Position numbers and translations under genes: made by a program
Notes under the pieces: model-generated
The model's input: the letters and a program-made list of their open reading frames with translations, nothing else
Told to the model about the DNA's origin: nothing
Databases searched by the model: none
DNA from: Pseudofabraea citricarpa
Lineage: Eukaryota > Ascomycota > Leotiomycetes > Helotiales > Dermateaceae
Assembly: GCA_029641185.1 (NCBI GenBank)
Contig: JAPWGK010000036.1
Span: forward strand, 1 to 64,000
Direction of reading: 5' to 3'
Length of the DNA: 64,000 nucleotides
Part shown: piece by piece, positions 13,741 through 26,524 of the stretch
Layout: each line of letters starts with the position of its first letter
Position numbering within the stretch: position 1 is the first letter of the stretch

Positions 13741-13973
13741 TAACTTTAGTAATTACTCTAGTAGTTAATATTAATAATCGTATTATATAAATTATATTTA
13801 TTAAAAATATAATTATATAAGTTATAATTATTACTTTTAGTAATTAGTTTAATTAAACTATTATTAATATTATTATTACTTATATTATATATAATAATAA
13901 GGTTACTAAAAGATTTCTATTATATTATATTAGTACGATTAATAAATTATATTTTATTAGTAATATTCTTATA

Positions 13974-14208
13974 TTAGATAATATATATATATTATATATA
14001 AGATATATAATAAATAATATATACGTATTATATATAAGATATATATTAGATAATATATATATATTATATATAAGATATATATTAGATAATATAAACGTAT
14101 TATATATAAGATATATATTAGATAATATAAACGTATTATATATAAGATATATATTAGATAATATATATATATTATATATAAGATATATATTAGATAATAT
14201 AAATATAT
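13974..14208. repeat. 36-bp minisatellite, six units plus a partial
   Basis: Six units begin at 13990, 14026, 14062, 14098, 14134 and 14170, exactly 36 bp apart, each with the core TATTATATATAAGATATATA. Units differ mainly at one site, which reads ACGT in some and ATAT in others. Confidence 0.92.
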
Positions 14209-14979
14209 TAGGAGATAAATATACGTTTAATTATACTTTTATATAATATAAGAGATATATATTAGATATTATACTTATATTAGGTAATATAATAAATAAT
14301 AAAAGAAATAAAAAATAAAATAATAAAAGTACTTAATCTAAGCCTAATAATTTAAAGTTATCTTTTATAAGATTATATACTTATACTTTTAATTTATTTT
14401 CTTTTTTTATTACCTTTTATATTATTTATTAGAGATTTTATTTCTCTCTTATATATATTATTATTTTAGCTAAAGCTTTAGTATATTTTATTATTATTAT
14501 CTTCTAGTATATTTATTTATAGTTAGATAATAACTTATATAATATTAGAAATATATTCTAAGTAATATCTTAGGGTATTATAAATATAAGTCTTTTCCTA
14601 ATATATATTATAATTAACTTTAGCTTCTTATTTCGTATTAACCGATTATTTTATATAATAGCTTAAGACGTAGCTTATTATATTTAATTAATACGAGTCT
14701 TTTAGGTTTTATCTTTTCTAAGATTACTTACTTATTTAAGTAGAATTCTTCTTTTAACTAAGTTTTATAATAAGCTTATTAGCTAATCTTCTTATATAAT
14801 AGCTTTATAATTACTTGCTTTTTACTTTAGGTTTAAGTTATAATATTATCTTAATAGGAATTTCTAGACTTAGATTCTTAAGCTTTTATATTAGATTATA
14901 TTCTACTTATAATTAGTTACTTTATATTTACTTTATTATTAGTATTTATTTCCTAGGGTTATATACTTCTAGTTATTAC

Positions 14980-15200
14980 TCTCTTTTTTTATCTTCCTTT
15001 ATTATCTTCTCTTTTTTCTTTTTTTTCTCTTTCTTCTTCTTCTTCTTTTTCTTCTTTTTCTTCTTCTTTTTCTCTTTTTTCTCTTTCTTCTTCTTCTTCT
15101 TTTTCTTCTCTTTTTTCTCTTTCTTCTCTTTCTTTTTTTTCTTTTTTTTCTTATTCTTCTCTTTTTTCTCTTTCTTCTTCTTCTTCTTCTTCCTCTTCTT
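14980..15200. repeat. Polypyrimidine tract of TTC/TTTTC units
   Basis: About 220 bases of C and T only, apart from a few interruptions, built from TTC and TTTTTC units. Because it contains no A or G on this strand it offers no CpA target and so escaped RIP. On the minus strand it would encode a Glu/Lys/Arg-rich run. Confidence 0.9.
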
Positions 15201-17599
15201 ATAGCTTATATTTATTTTCCGACTTATCTTTATTCTCCCCTAAGCTTATATTACCTATTAGGTTAAGAGATTATACTTATATTAGTATTAGTATAATATT
15301 AATATTAGAAGTATAAACCTTAGAGTTATAAATCTTTTATAATAACTTTAATAATACTTATAAAATCTAGTAAGTTATTAGTAATAGTTATCTAATAGTA
15401 AGCTTTTTTATCTAATAATAGCTTTCTTATATAATATACCTTAGTATCTAAATCTTCTAATAAATTATTAATTCGATTATTATACTTATTAGGGATAAAG
15501 TTAATTATATCTTTAATAAGAATATTAAATTAGTATTTTTATTATATCTTTTACCTAAGTAATTATATAATTAGAATTTAACGTTTTAATTATTATAATT
15601 ATTAGCTATTTCGAATTTTATAATATAAATTTATATTAAAAGTAAGATTAAATTAATTATAAGCGTTTAATATATAAAATAATAGATATTAACTTATTTT
15701 ATATAATTTTACTCTTAAACTTATTAATACGAGATTTTTTATTTCGCTTATATATAATATATATAATTAAAATATATATTAGAATAATAATCTTACTTTT
15801 AAGTAAATAAAATATATTAGAAGTAAATAAGAGTTAACCTTAATTATTCTTCTAATAAAAGAGAAATCTATTAATTACTTTAATAATAATAAGAGTTATA
15901 AACTTTTATTTACTTAGCTATAAAAGTATTAATAATATAAATTTTAAATATTATATTAAAGATTACTTACGTCTTAGTAGTTAAGAGAGAAGTAAGTATA
16001 ATCTTTTATAAGAGCTCTAAAAAGTAAGCGAATATTATCTTTATATTCCTTAGATAATCCTTATATTAATATTATTTTATTATAAATTATTTTTATTAGC
16101 TTAAATCTTTTATCTAATATTTTATTATATATTTATATAATTATTAGTATATATTAAGTAAAAAGAATATTATATATATTATCTTTCTTATTATAAGAGG
16201 TTCGAGTAACTATTATTATTTATTATTTACCTACTAGGTTATCTAAACCTTAGCCTAATATATATTAATTATATTAGATATCTCTTAATTATTATTCTTA
16301 GGTTAAAGAGTAAGTATACTTATATATATATTAGCTACCTAGGATATATATATATATATTATTACGTTTAAAATCTTATTATCTAAATATATAATTAAAC
16401 TATTATATATTATAAAGCCTTAAGTTATATAATTTTTAATATCTTTTTATACGTATACTTATATTCCTTTATATAAGATATATAATAATTCCTATAATAA
16501 AAGGGACGACTAAATTAATAGTAAACTTAGTATTTAGTATAAACTATTACTAGACTAAAGTCTTATTTATTTTATAGTTAATACCTAAGAGTAATTATAT
16601 CTTAAAGTAAAGATATTATTAGGCGATCTTTTTTTCTTATTTATTAGTCACTTTAGACTTAATAAGTTATATTATTTAAACTATTAATAAATATTCTTTT
16701 AGGACCTAGTAGATATATTATCTCTTATATTATATTAATATATAATCTCCTAGTAATACTTATACGACCTTATTTTTTATTATTTATATTATTATTACTC
16801 GAGTTATTATTTATATTATTATTCTAATTCTTATTTATAATATATTATATATATTCGCGTTCGTTTTTCTCTTATTTTCTTTTCTAGCTAAAACTTAAAT
16901 AATTACTTAGTTTTCTAGAAGATTATAGCAAGTATTATAATTTATTTATATCTTATATATTATCTTTAACCTAATAATTTTATAGCCTTTTATACTTAAA
17001 TATTTATATTAAAACTTAGTATATATATAAGACGTATTTTTATTAGTTATTTAGATAATATTATTATCGCTTTTTTATTCGAACGATTATAAGCGTATAC
17101 TTAGAATAAATAAACCTAGAGTCTAAAAGATAAGAAAGTTAATAAGCCTAAGAGTAAAATAATATTATTAGTAAGTTAAAAGAAAGAGAAAATAAAAGTT
17201 ATAATAAATAATAAAGTTTTATAAGATAATAAAGTTCCTTAGTATATTTATCTTATATTTTTAAGTTAAAACTAGTTAAATATATATACTTAACTTTTAT
17301 CTTATATCTTATTATATAATTAAACAAGTAAAATAATAATTATCTTATTATTTTTTTATTAGGTTTTTAGTTATAATTAGACGCTTTAATAAACTAAGAA
17401 AGATATTATTAATTTATCTTTTTATTTAATAAAGTCGAAGATAAAAAATAAGAGTTATATAAAGTAAATATTATTATATAACTTATAACTTACTATTACT
17501 TAATCTAATTATTATCTAATTATAAGCCTATTATCTAATATAATATATTACTATTATTAACTAATAGAATTATTAGCTAAAGTCTTATTATTATCTTAT

Positions 17600-17862
17600 C
17601 CTAGTTAATATTAGCTTTAGCTAAAATATAAATATCTTATACCTAATTAATATTATCTTATTTCTAGTTAATATTATCTCTAACTTAAGTATTATTATCT
17701 TATCTCTAGTTAATATTATCTTTAGCTTAAGTATTATTATCTTATCCCTAGTTAATATTATCTTTAGCTTAAGTATTATTATTTTTTCCTTAGTTAATAT
17801 TATCTCTAGCTTAAGTATTATTATTTTATCCTAGTTAATATTATCTTTAGCTTTAGTAAATT
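17600..17862. repeat. 42-bp tandem array
   Basis: About five to six units with the core TAGTTAATATTATCTTTAGC followed by TTAAGTATTATTATCTTATC. The period is a multiple of three, so it could encode a 14-residue repeat; both the plus strand (SQYYLQLKYYYLIP pattern) and the minus strand stay open, so the coding strand is not settled. Confidence 0.85.
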
Positions 17863-19616
17863 AATCTTTATTAAAAGATTCTAATACTTAGTTAATATTT
17901 TCTAGGTTTAGCTTATTCTTAATAATTTAGATATAAATATACTTATACTTTAATTAATTCTTATAAAGTTTACTCTTAGTAATAGTAATATAAAAGCCGG
18001 CTTTATAAGTAATATTAAAAGCTTAATATATAAGAAGTTAATTTCTACTTAATCTAACTTAGAGGTTTATTATATTATTAACTATAATACTAAAGTCTTA
18101 AGCTTAAGAGATAAGAACTAAAGTTCTACTACGATTATTTATAAAACTAGTTTTCCTAATATAAACTAGATTACTTAGTATTAGGGAAGCTTAATTACCT
18201 TATATATTATTAGTAGTTTTATTAATAAATTTATTATATCTTTTATCTAGGTAATTTTTATATAATCTAGCGTATATATATAATTTATAACTTTTTATTA
18301 TATAATATAATAAGTAATAAAAGGTATATACTTAATAGAAAATTTATTCTTAATTATCTTTTCTATTAAATTAATTAAGAATATAACTGATTTTAGGTTT
18401 AAGTAAGAACTAGATATATAATTTTTAATATCCTAATTATTTTTAATCTTAAAATAATATAAAAGAATATTATTTTAGTAATCTAAAAAATAATACTTAA
18501 AAAAATCTAAGTAAATAAGAGTTAATATATAATTTATAAGATCTTTTATATATAAAGTATCTATAATTTATTTATTATAAAAGACGTTTAAGTATATTAT
18601 TATAATATCTAGAGCTTCTTATTAATTAAAGTATAACTTAATATATAACTAATAATTATAATAAAGAAAGCTAATAAGAGATTAGCTAAGTTTAAGGGTA
18701 TAATCTAATTCTCTTATAAAAGGGACTTAAGATATTAGTTAATTATTATTACTAGTAATTTATATTTTATTAAAGTTAATATTAGTTATTATAATTATAA
18801 AGTTAACTAATAATAACTTTCTTATTTTATTAAAGATAATATATATAATTCTTATAAGGTAAGTAAAATTACTTATTATATTAGTTATATTAATTATTAA
18901 ACTAATAATATCTACTTAACTTTAAATTATTTATAAAAGAACTTTTATATTATCTTTTAGGCTATTAATATTTTCTATTAATATTACTAGGCTCTCCTTT
19001 TTATATTAAGAGTAATTTAAAATAAATAATATTTATATTTTAATATTCTTTCTAATAAGCTTTAGCCTAGTAATAAAAGTACTAAGTTTCGGAATTATAA
19101 AGCGCTTATTAGAAACTTTTTTATACTAGGAAAGAATTTTATAGTTTAGATCTTATATTAAACCTATAATATATATATTATTATTAAGATTAATAGGAAT
19201 ATTAGGAAGCTAAATATCTATTATATTATTAGATATAATATTATTTTTAGTAATTAAAAATTTTAAAATACTTTTATTTCTAGTTATATTTTACTTAGAA
19301 AGTTTTATAATATTATTATTATTATTCTTTATATAATCGGAATTAATATCTTATAACTCTTTTATTTTCTTAGTTTTTTATTAATACTTAGAAAGCTTAG
19401 ATTTCTTTAGCTTAGTATTAAGATCTTAGATATTTATAAGAAGAAATAATATAATCTTTAGGTTAAATATAAAAATAAACTCTTCTTTTATATTATTAGA
19501 ATATAAGATATATAAAGCCTCTTATATTATAACTATTAACTCTTAATAAAAAGATATTCTAGTATTAACTTAATAAGTTTACTTAATCTTATTATTATAT
19601 TTTTCTAGGGTAAAAA

Positions 19617-19882
19617 CCTTTAAAAGAATTTATAGCTTAATATTAGTAATATTAATAATATCTTTACCCGAATTCTCGACTTTTTTAGTAAAAATCTTAA
19701 CCTTAGAAAGAGTTTATAGCTTAATATTAATAATATTAGTAATATCTCTACTTAAATTCTTAACTTTTTTAGTAAGAATCTTAACCTTAGAAGAAGTTTA
19801 TAGCTTAATATTAGTAATATTAGTAGTATTCTTACCCGAATTCTTAACTTCTTTAGTAAGAATCTTAATCTTAGAAGAAGTA
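19617..19882 (-). repeat. 84-bp tandem array encoding a 28-residue repeat
   Basis: Three units start at 19631, 19715 and 19799 (TATAGCTTAATATTA core), exactly 84 bp apart. On the minus strand they read without interruption except one TAA/Gln per unit, giving SKVKILTKKVKN then NITNIKL in each 28-residue unit. Retention of a clean frame in all units points to a real coding repeat on the minus strand. Confidence 0.85.
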
Positions 19883-22470
19883 TTACTAGTACTTATAAAT
19901 AGCTCTTCCTAAATAATCTCTTATATAAGCTTAAACTAAGAGTAAAGCTAAAATTATTTAAAGAGTATATACTAATAACTAAGCTTTTATTAGGTAATAT
20001 TATTAGGTAATTTATTTCGAAGCTTTAATATAATAGCTCGAGCCTTATTAGTAAGCTAATTAGACTTAAGGAGATTAAAGTTAGCTTACTTTTTATTCTC
20101 CTAAAATTTAGCTTTTATCTTAGTCTTATACTCTTATAACTAAGCTTTATACTTAGATATAACTTTAGTATATTAATAGCTAAGTAAATAAGATATCTTA
20201 GTAATATTAGTATATAAACGTATTATTAACTTTTTAGTAAGATTATTAGTAATAAAATAAGCTTAGATATCTTTTATAATAATATTAACTACTAAGTTAA
20301 TATTAGTAATTACTAAGATCTTTATAGCTAAGTTTATTAGCTTAATTATAATAATTATCTTAGTAGTCGCTTTTATTTTATTTAATCTAATAAATCTAAT
20401 ATATAATCTAATAGCTTTTTTATTTTTTAATATTAGGATATACTAAGTATATTATACTAAGTCGAGATAATCTTTATTAATTATATCTAATATAATTATA
20501 TTATTAGTACTAATAAAATCTTATATAAATCTTAATTTAATATTATATATAAGTATAAAATCTCTTTATCTTCTTATTAATTCTAAAATAATACGATTAT
20601 ATACTCTAGGCTAACTTAGATTATTCTCTTAAGCTTTATAAGTAAGAGTATTTATAGCTTTAATTATCTAACTCTTAGTTTTCTCTAATAAGTTTAATAT
20701 AATATAATATTTAACTAATATAATAAATATAATTATTTTATAAGACTCTTAGATATTTATAATTATAAATATATTAACTAAAAGATATATTACTTAAAAT
20801 AAACGGAAGTTATTTATCTTTTTACTAAGAGTTATATTATAAGAAACCTATAAGTAATAAAAAATATTATATATTTCTTCTTAAAAAGCGAACTTAAAAG
20901 ATATAATAACTTATAAGGTTTATTTCTTATTTATAATCTGATTTCTAATTCGGAAGTTAAGACTAAAATTATTATTAGGATTAAGATAAATAAATATATT
21001 AGTAGCGTTTAAGAAGTATAAATACTTTTTATCTCTTACTTTAGGGTATTTAAGAATCCGAACTATAATAACTATAGTATTAAGTACTAATATTTTAGCT
21101 TTTTTATCTTCTAGAGTTTATTTTATAATTACTCTTAAATAAGTAATAAGCTTAAATAAATCTATATAAGATATCTAAGAGAAGGTTATAATATTAGGGC
21201 GCTTAAAAGAGTCTTTTAGTATCGTATTTATATTAATATTATATATCGTACTTATAAGTTATAATAATTAATTATAAAAGTAATAATAAATATTTTCTTT
21301 TTATTACTTCTCCTAGAAAACTATAACTATAAATCTAACTAAGATAAATAAATTTATATTATTATTCTTAGCTAAGAAAATAAAAAAGATAATCTACTTA
21401 TAAGTACTAAATATAATATATAAAATCCGAATAACTTTTTTTATACCTTTTATAATAAACTAGAGATAATTAAGAGTATTCTCTTATATAATAAAATTAA
21501 TAATATTATCTAATATAATAAACTAATAATAATACTTATATTTATTCTTCTTAAACTTCTTATCTTTTCTAAGTATAAAAGAAAGATTTATTAATAGGAA
21601 ATTTTACGTCTTATTAGCTTAATCCTAGAATTTTACTAAGGATACCTTAGTTATATTATATAAATAATAACTAGGGATTATAAATCTTATAATAAGCTTA
21701 TTCTTAGAGATTAAATCTAAGTTAATACCTACTAGGTAAAAGGCTTTCTTAATAATAAATTAGAAGATAAACTAAGAAAGATTAATAATACTAGTAATAA
21801 ATACGAATCTAATAAAAAATTCTTATTTATTATTAAGCTTATAAGTATTTAACTTACGTATTTAAAGTATCTTCTAGGTAAATAACTTTAAGGTTACTAG
21901 GGAGATATTAATAATTTTATTAGTATTAGGATCTCTCTAAGCTAAAAGAGGATTTAGGTTATAAAATACTCTAATAAGCTTATTATATAAGTAGAATAAA
22001 TTATAATTAAAACCTTAGGGGCTAATAATAATACGCGTATATATAAGATAATTATAGTTTAATATAATATTTTAATTTTTATATAAAGCTTAAGAAAAGT
22101 AAAAGATTAAGATTAAATAAATATTAAGAAAAGTAATATTAGTAAATATATAAGTATAAACTAATAGTTATAAAGATTAATTATATTATAAGATTCGATT
22201 TATAACTAGAGCTATAAGATATTATCTAATTATTAGTAAAAGATTTTTTAATTCTTAAAAAGAGATTTATATAAATATAAACCTAGATAATTAGCTAAGA
22301 TCTCTAGAGATTAAATTAAAGATCGAACGTAAGTATAAGGAAAATAATAGATTATTATAATATAAGACGCGACTTAAATATAATAAGAAGTTATAAGGAT
22401 AAAAAGAATAATTAAATTAAATAAGAAATTATTACTTTATATAATTAAAGTAAATAAGACCTTTAGATAT

Positions 22471-22758
22471 TAAATTAAAGATCGAACGTAAGTATAAGAA
22501 AGATAATAAATTATTATAATACGAGATATAACTTAGATATATTAAATTAAAAATTAAATATAAGTATAAGAAATATAATAAATTATTATAATATAAAACG
22601 TAACTTAGATATATTAAATTAAAGATCGAACACGAGTATAAGAAAGATAATAAATTATTATAATATAAGACGTAACTTAGATATATTAAATTAAAAATCA
22701 AATATAAGTATAAGAAAGATAATAAATTATTATAATATAAGATATAACTTAGAGGTAA
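22471..22758 (+). repeat. 72-bp tandem array (24 codons per unit)
   Basis: Four units start at 22471, 22543, 22615 and 22687, each beginning TAAATTAAA. The first and third keep GATCGAAC with CpG; the second and fourth read AAATTAAA or AAATCAAA at that place, an alternation typical of RIP acting unevenly on units. Confidence 0.92.
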
Positions 22759-22862
22759 TAAGAAGTTATAAGAATAAGAAGAATAATTAAATACTATAAT
22801 ATAAGACTAAGAAGATTTTAATATAAACTTTTATTAGGTATTATACTAGGGAGCTATAAAAG
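22735..22862 (+). repeat. Dispersed coding repeat E, copy 1
   Basis: About 120 bases shared with 28905-29035 and 29188-29270. Each reads, on the plus strand, a Glu-rich segment, then EDFNINFY, then VLY and GAIK, with stops at Gln/Trp places. The repeat probably marks the C-terminal part of one gene family present three times. Confidence 0.75.
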
Positions 22863-22930
22863 AGAAAATTAATTTAAAAGATATAAGTATAAAAGAAGAT
22901 ATAAGGTAAAATATATATTTAAGAACTTGA

Positions 22931-23227
22931 AATATTTATCTCTTACTTATAATTACTTAACTATTATATAATAAGCTTTATCGCTTATATTTTAGTATTA
23001 TTATTATTACTTAAATAATAATAATTATTATAATATAATATTAGTAGTAATCCTATAAATTAATTTAGTAATATAAATAAAAGGGAAATAAATATTAAAG
23101 ATTAAAACCTTAGATTAAAATAAATCTTTATAATAAAATAAATATTTAATAAAAATAAAAGAGATTTATATTTTATTTAATTTTAAGTTTTATAATTTAT
23201 CTTAATTAATTCTAAGTTACTAGGAGT
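22931..23227. other. Unassigned interval
   Basis: About 300 bases without a recognisable gene or repeat, between the coding relic and the minisatellite. Confidence 0.4.
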
Positions 23228-24003
23228 CTTATATATAATATAATCTAATAAGAAGCTAACTTAGATATAATTCTTATATAATCTAATAAGTAATTAACTT
23301 AGACGTACTTCTTATATAATCTAATAAGTAGCTTACTTAGATATACTTCTTATATAATCTAATAAGTAGCTAACTTAGATATACTTCTTATATAATCTAA
23401 TAAGTAGCTAACTTAGATATATTTCTTATATAATCTAATAAATAATTAACTTAGATATATTTCTTATATAATCTAATAAATAACTAACTTAAACGTACTT
23501 CTTATATAATCTAATAAGTAACTAACTTAGACGTACTTCTTATATAATCTAATAAGTAGCTAACTTAGACGTATTTCTTATATAATCTAATAAGTAGCTA
23601 ACTTAGATATAATTCTTATATAATCTAATAAGTAGTTAACTTAGACGTAATTCTTATATAATCTAATAAGTAGTTAACTTAGATATAATTCTTATATAAT
23701 CTAATAAATAATTAACTCTTATAAATACTTATATAATCTAATAAATAACTAACTCTTATAAATACTTATATAATCTAATAAATAGCTAACCCCTATAAAT
23801 ACTTATATAATCTAATAAATAGCTAACTCCTATAAATACTTATATAATCTAATAAATAACTAACCCTTATAAATACTTATATAATCTAATAAATAGCTAA
23901 CTCTTATAAATACTTATATAATCTAATAAATAATTAACTCCTATAAATACTTATATAATCTAATAAATAATTAACTCCTATAAATACTTATATAATCTAA
24001 TAA
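23228..24003. repeat. Two-phase minisatellite: 12 units of 38 bp, then 8 units of 37 bp
   Basis: All units share TATAATCTAATAA. The first twelve have a tail of the type GCTAACTTAGATATACTTC (38 bp), the last eight have GCTAACTCCTATAAATAC (37 bp). The switch near 23700 is sharp, so two unit types were amplified separately. Several 38-bp units carry GACGTAC where others have GATATAC. Confidence 0.95.
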
Positions 24004-26520
24004 AAAAGAAGAAAAAGAAAAAATATAAGATTTAAATCTTATATATCTCTCTTTTATCTAGCTTATTTAACTTATTTGTTTTTCTACTTAACTTATTCGC
24101 TTCTTAATCCTTTAGTTATTAGGCTTTTATTTTACTAGTAGTAACCTAATATAAGATTTTAGTAACCTCTTATTATAACTAAAAATTTTATTAGATATAA
24201 TACTTAATATTATTACCTATTAAAATAAGCTTAGTTATAAATATTTCTTTAGTTTAATCGCTTTAGAATTTATATCCTAAGGTTTATTTATACTTATTAA
24301 ACGTTTATAATAACTCGAATATAATAATATAATTTATTATTTAGATATTATAACTTATACTAATAAGATTAATATTAGTAATTAAAATCTTTATAGCTAT
24401 TATAATAAGTTCTTTAAAAATATTATTAAACTCTTATAAATTAAAGGAATAAATAAGTCTTATATAAGTATTATTACTTAATCGAGAACTTAGGATTATT
24501 ATTCTAAGATCTAGAAATAACTAGAGAATTACCTAACTATTATATAATATATTAGCTATTATATCTAATTATAACTTAAAATAATAACTTATTAATCGTA
24601 TAATTATAATACTTATAAGCGAAATATAAGTAATTAATATCTTTATATTAGGATTTCTACTTATTATCTTTTAAATAAGTCTTATAAGCTTCTCTACTTT
24701 ATAACTACTAACTAGTAGGCTTTATAAGAGATAATTATACTAGGTATTATTAATAATATCTTAGCTAATAATATTATATAGATTATATATTATAACTAAC
24801 TTATTATTTAGATCGAGATTATTATCTAGTTTATATTAGCTAATAATAAAAAAGGTTATATAAGTAGGAAAGCTTATATAATAATATACGTAATAAAATA
24901 ATATAAATTTATTAAAACCTTTAATACTCTAGACTAATTATAAGTTTCTTCTTCTAGTATATATTTATCTTATTATAATTATATTATATATTACGTTTAT
25001 TTCTTTTTATATAATATTAATAAGATCTTAGATTAATTATATATATATATAATTAGTTATTATTATAATATTATTAATATATAAGGGTAATAATTTAATA
25101 AGTTACTTATTAAACTATAAATTAGTAGATTATTAACTTAGTATAATTAGACTAAAAGCTATAAAAAGCTTAAGAGAGTATAATACTTTATATATATCTA
25201 GCTAATCTTTTACTTTCTAGTTATACGATTTATCTTTCTTAAGAATCGCTTAATATATTATATTTAGAGCTTAAATATTCTCTAATATATTATACTAGAA
25301 GGATTTAATAGTATTATTAGTCTTATAATTCTAACTTTTTCTCTTAAGTATTTTTATTACTAGAAGAAGATTATTAATTCTTCTAATAATAAATATTATA
25401 AAAAGAAAAATAAATAATAAAAGCTTTAAAATATTTCTATTAAAATATAAGTATTTTATTTATAAGAGAAAGTATTAGTATAAAATAATATTCGGGTTTC
25501 GGATTTTATAAAATTCGTTCTAAAATATAACCGACTAAGAGTATATTTTATAATTTATAATACGAATAAACTTATTTCCTTTTATTTTAGTAAATAAGAT
25601 TTTATTTAATATAATAATAAATATAAATTTATAATAATTATACTTTTCCCTATTAGCTTTATTATTAGCTAAGTATTCTCTAAGATAATATAAGTACTAA
25701 GAATCTTTTAGCTACTTATAATACTTAATATATAACTTTAGATACTTATAGATATTTCTTTTAGTAACCTTCGAGTTTTTTAGGCCTTAGAATATTAATA
25801 TAAACTCTTATTTCTATTATAAAATAAGCTTTAGAAGTACGATTATTAGAGTAAGCGTAATATATAATCTAGGGATTAAGTTTACGCTTAGAAAAAACTT
25901 AATATAAGGATATTATATTCTCTAATATTCCTAGGAAGAATAAATAATATCTTTACTCTAAGGTTATTTTTTTATTAACTTAAGTAAATACTTCTAGGAG
26001 TAATATCCTTTTAAGAATCTATTAAAATTTATCTAGGTAGTTACTAATTTATACTAGACCTAGTTATAGCTTAAGACTTCTATAATTTTACTAATATTAG
26101 TTTTATTAGCTAGGATATCTCTAAATATATTACGTATTTATTACTTAAATAACTATTAAGTTATATACGCCTAATAAAACTATAAGTAATAATCTAGATT
26201 ATAACTAGAAAAGATAATAATATAACTAATAAAAGTTAAGAATTTTATTAGGTTATAAAAAAAGAATTTATAATATTTATATTATTCTTCTAAAGAAAAA
26301 TACTTAATTCTAGGAAGGTTTTTTATATTAGTAAAACTAATATTATATATTAGTTAGCTAATTAAACTACTTATATAATAAAGTAATATTAACTTACTTC
26401 TTAGGATTAAAGCTTATAATTAGATCTTATATAGCTTCGTTTATAAGCTTACTTAATAATATTATACTAATAATAAAAGTAATATCTTTAGGCTACTTAT
26501 TAATATAACCTAACTTAATA
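24004..26520. other. Unassigned coding-like relic
   Basis: No family recognised. Between about 25700 and 26400 frames on both strands can be read with stops only at possible Gln/Trp codons, so the strand cannot be fixed by eye. The plus strand gives a Leu/Ile/Gln-rich sequence with NISFIS and KVFYISKTNI; the minus strand gives RNIFRDILANKTNISKIIEV. It may belong with the repeat-rich region that follows. Confidence 0.3.
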
Positions 26521-26524
26521 GGTA

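Larger units (their letters stand above)
14290..22060 (-). pseudogene. Long minus-strand coding relic, family not recognised
   Basis: I do not recognise this gene or genes. On the minus strand several long stretches read with stops almost only at plausible Gln/Trp positions: about 14970-14600 (Lys/Gln/Asn-rich), 18300-18050, 19880-19617 (28-residue repeats) and 20400-19900 (Lys/Gln-rich with AQL, NKARAI and LRNKLPNN). Frame changes occur between them, so indels or several genes are possible. Features on the way include a TTC-rich tract (GAA, hence Glu/Lys-rich, on the coding strand) at 14980-15200, a 42-bp array near 17.7 kb and an 84-bp array near 19.7 kb. I found no RT, integrase, transposase or helicase motif. 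It could be a large transposon ORF; the strand is better supported in the 19.6-20.4 and 14.6-15.0 kb parts than elsewhere. Confidence 0.35.
22270..22930 (+). pseudogene. Plus-strand coding relic with 24-residue repeats, unassigned
   Basis: The family is not recognised. On the plus strand the frame carries KLKIERKYKKDN in four consecutive 72-bp units, preceded by a further single unit near 22305, and then a segment reading EDFNINFY (about 22730-22860) that recurs at 28.9-29.0 and 29.2 kb. Stops inside the units fall at Gln/Trp or Arg (CGA) positions. The repeats are Lys/Glu-rich and look like a coiled coil. The only sizeable frame with any start codon in the whole window is the minus-strand shadow of this array (22432-22701), which begins with TTG, not ATG, and is hydrophobic Leu/Tyr/Asn repeats. 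I treat that frame as an artefact. Confidence 0.5.

Noticed and set aside
17600..17862. Assigning the 42-bp array to a plus-strand Gln/Tyr-rich protein
   Set aside because: Both strands remain open and the neighbouring better-supported frames are on the minus strand.
22432..22701. An 89-residue minus-strand frame with a start codon and no stops
   Set aside because: It begins with TTG, consists of 24-residue hydrophobic repeats, and is the complementary shadow of the plus-strand 72-bp array. No ribosomal or family signal supports it.
23228..24003. CRISPR array, because of regularly spaced repeats
   Set aside because: Units are directly adjacent with no unique spacers, and the host is a fungus.
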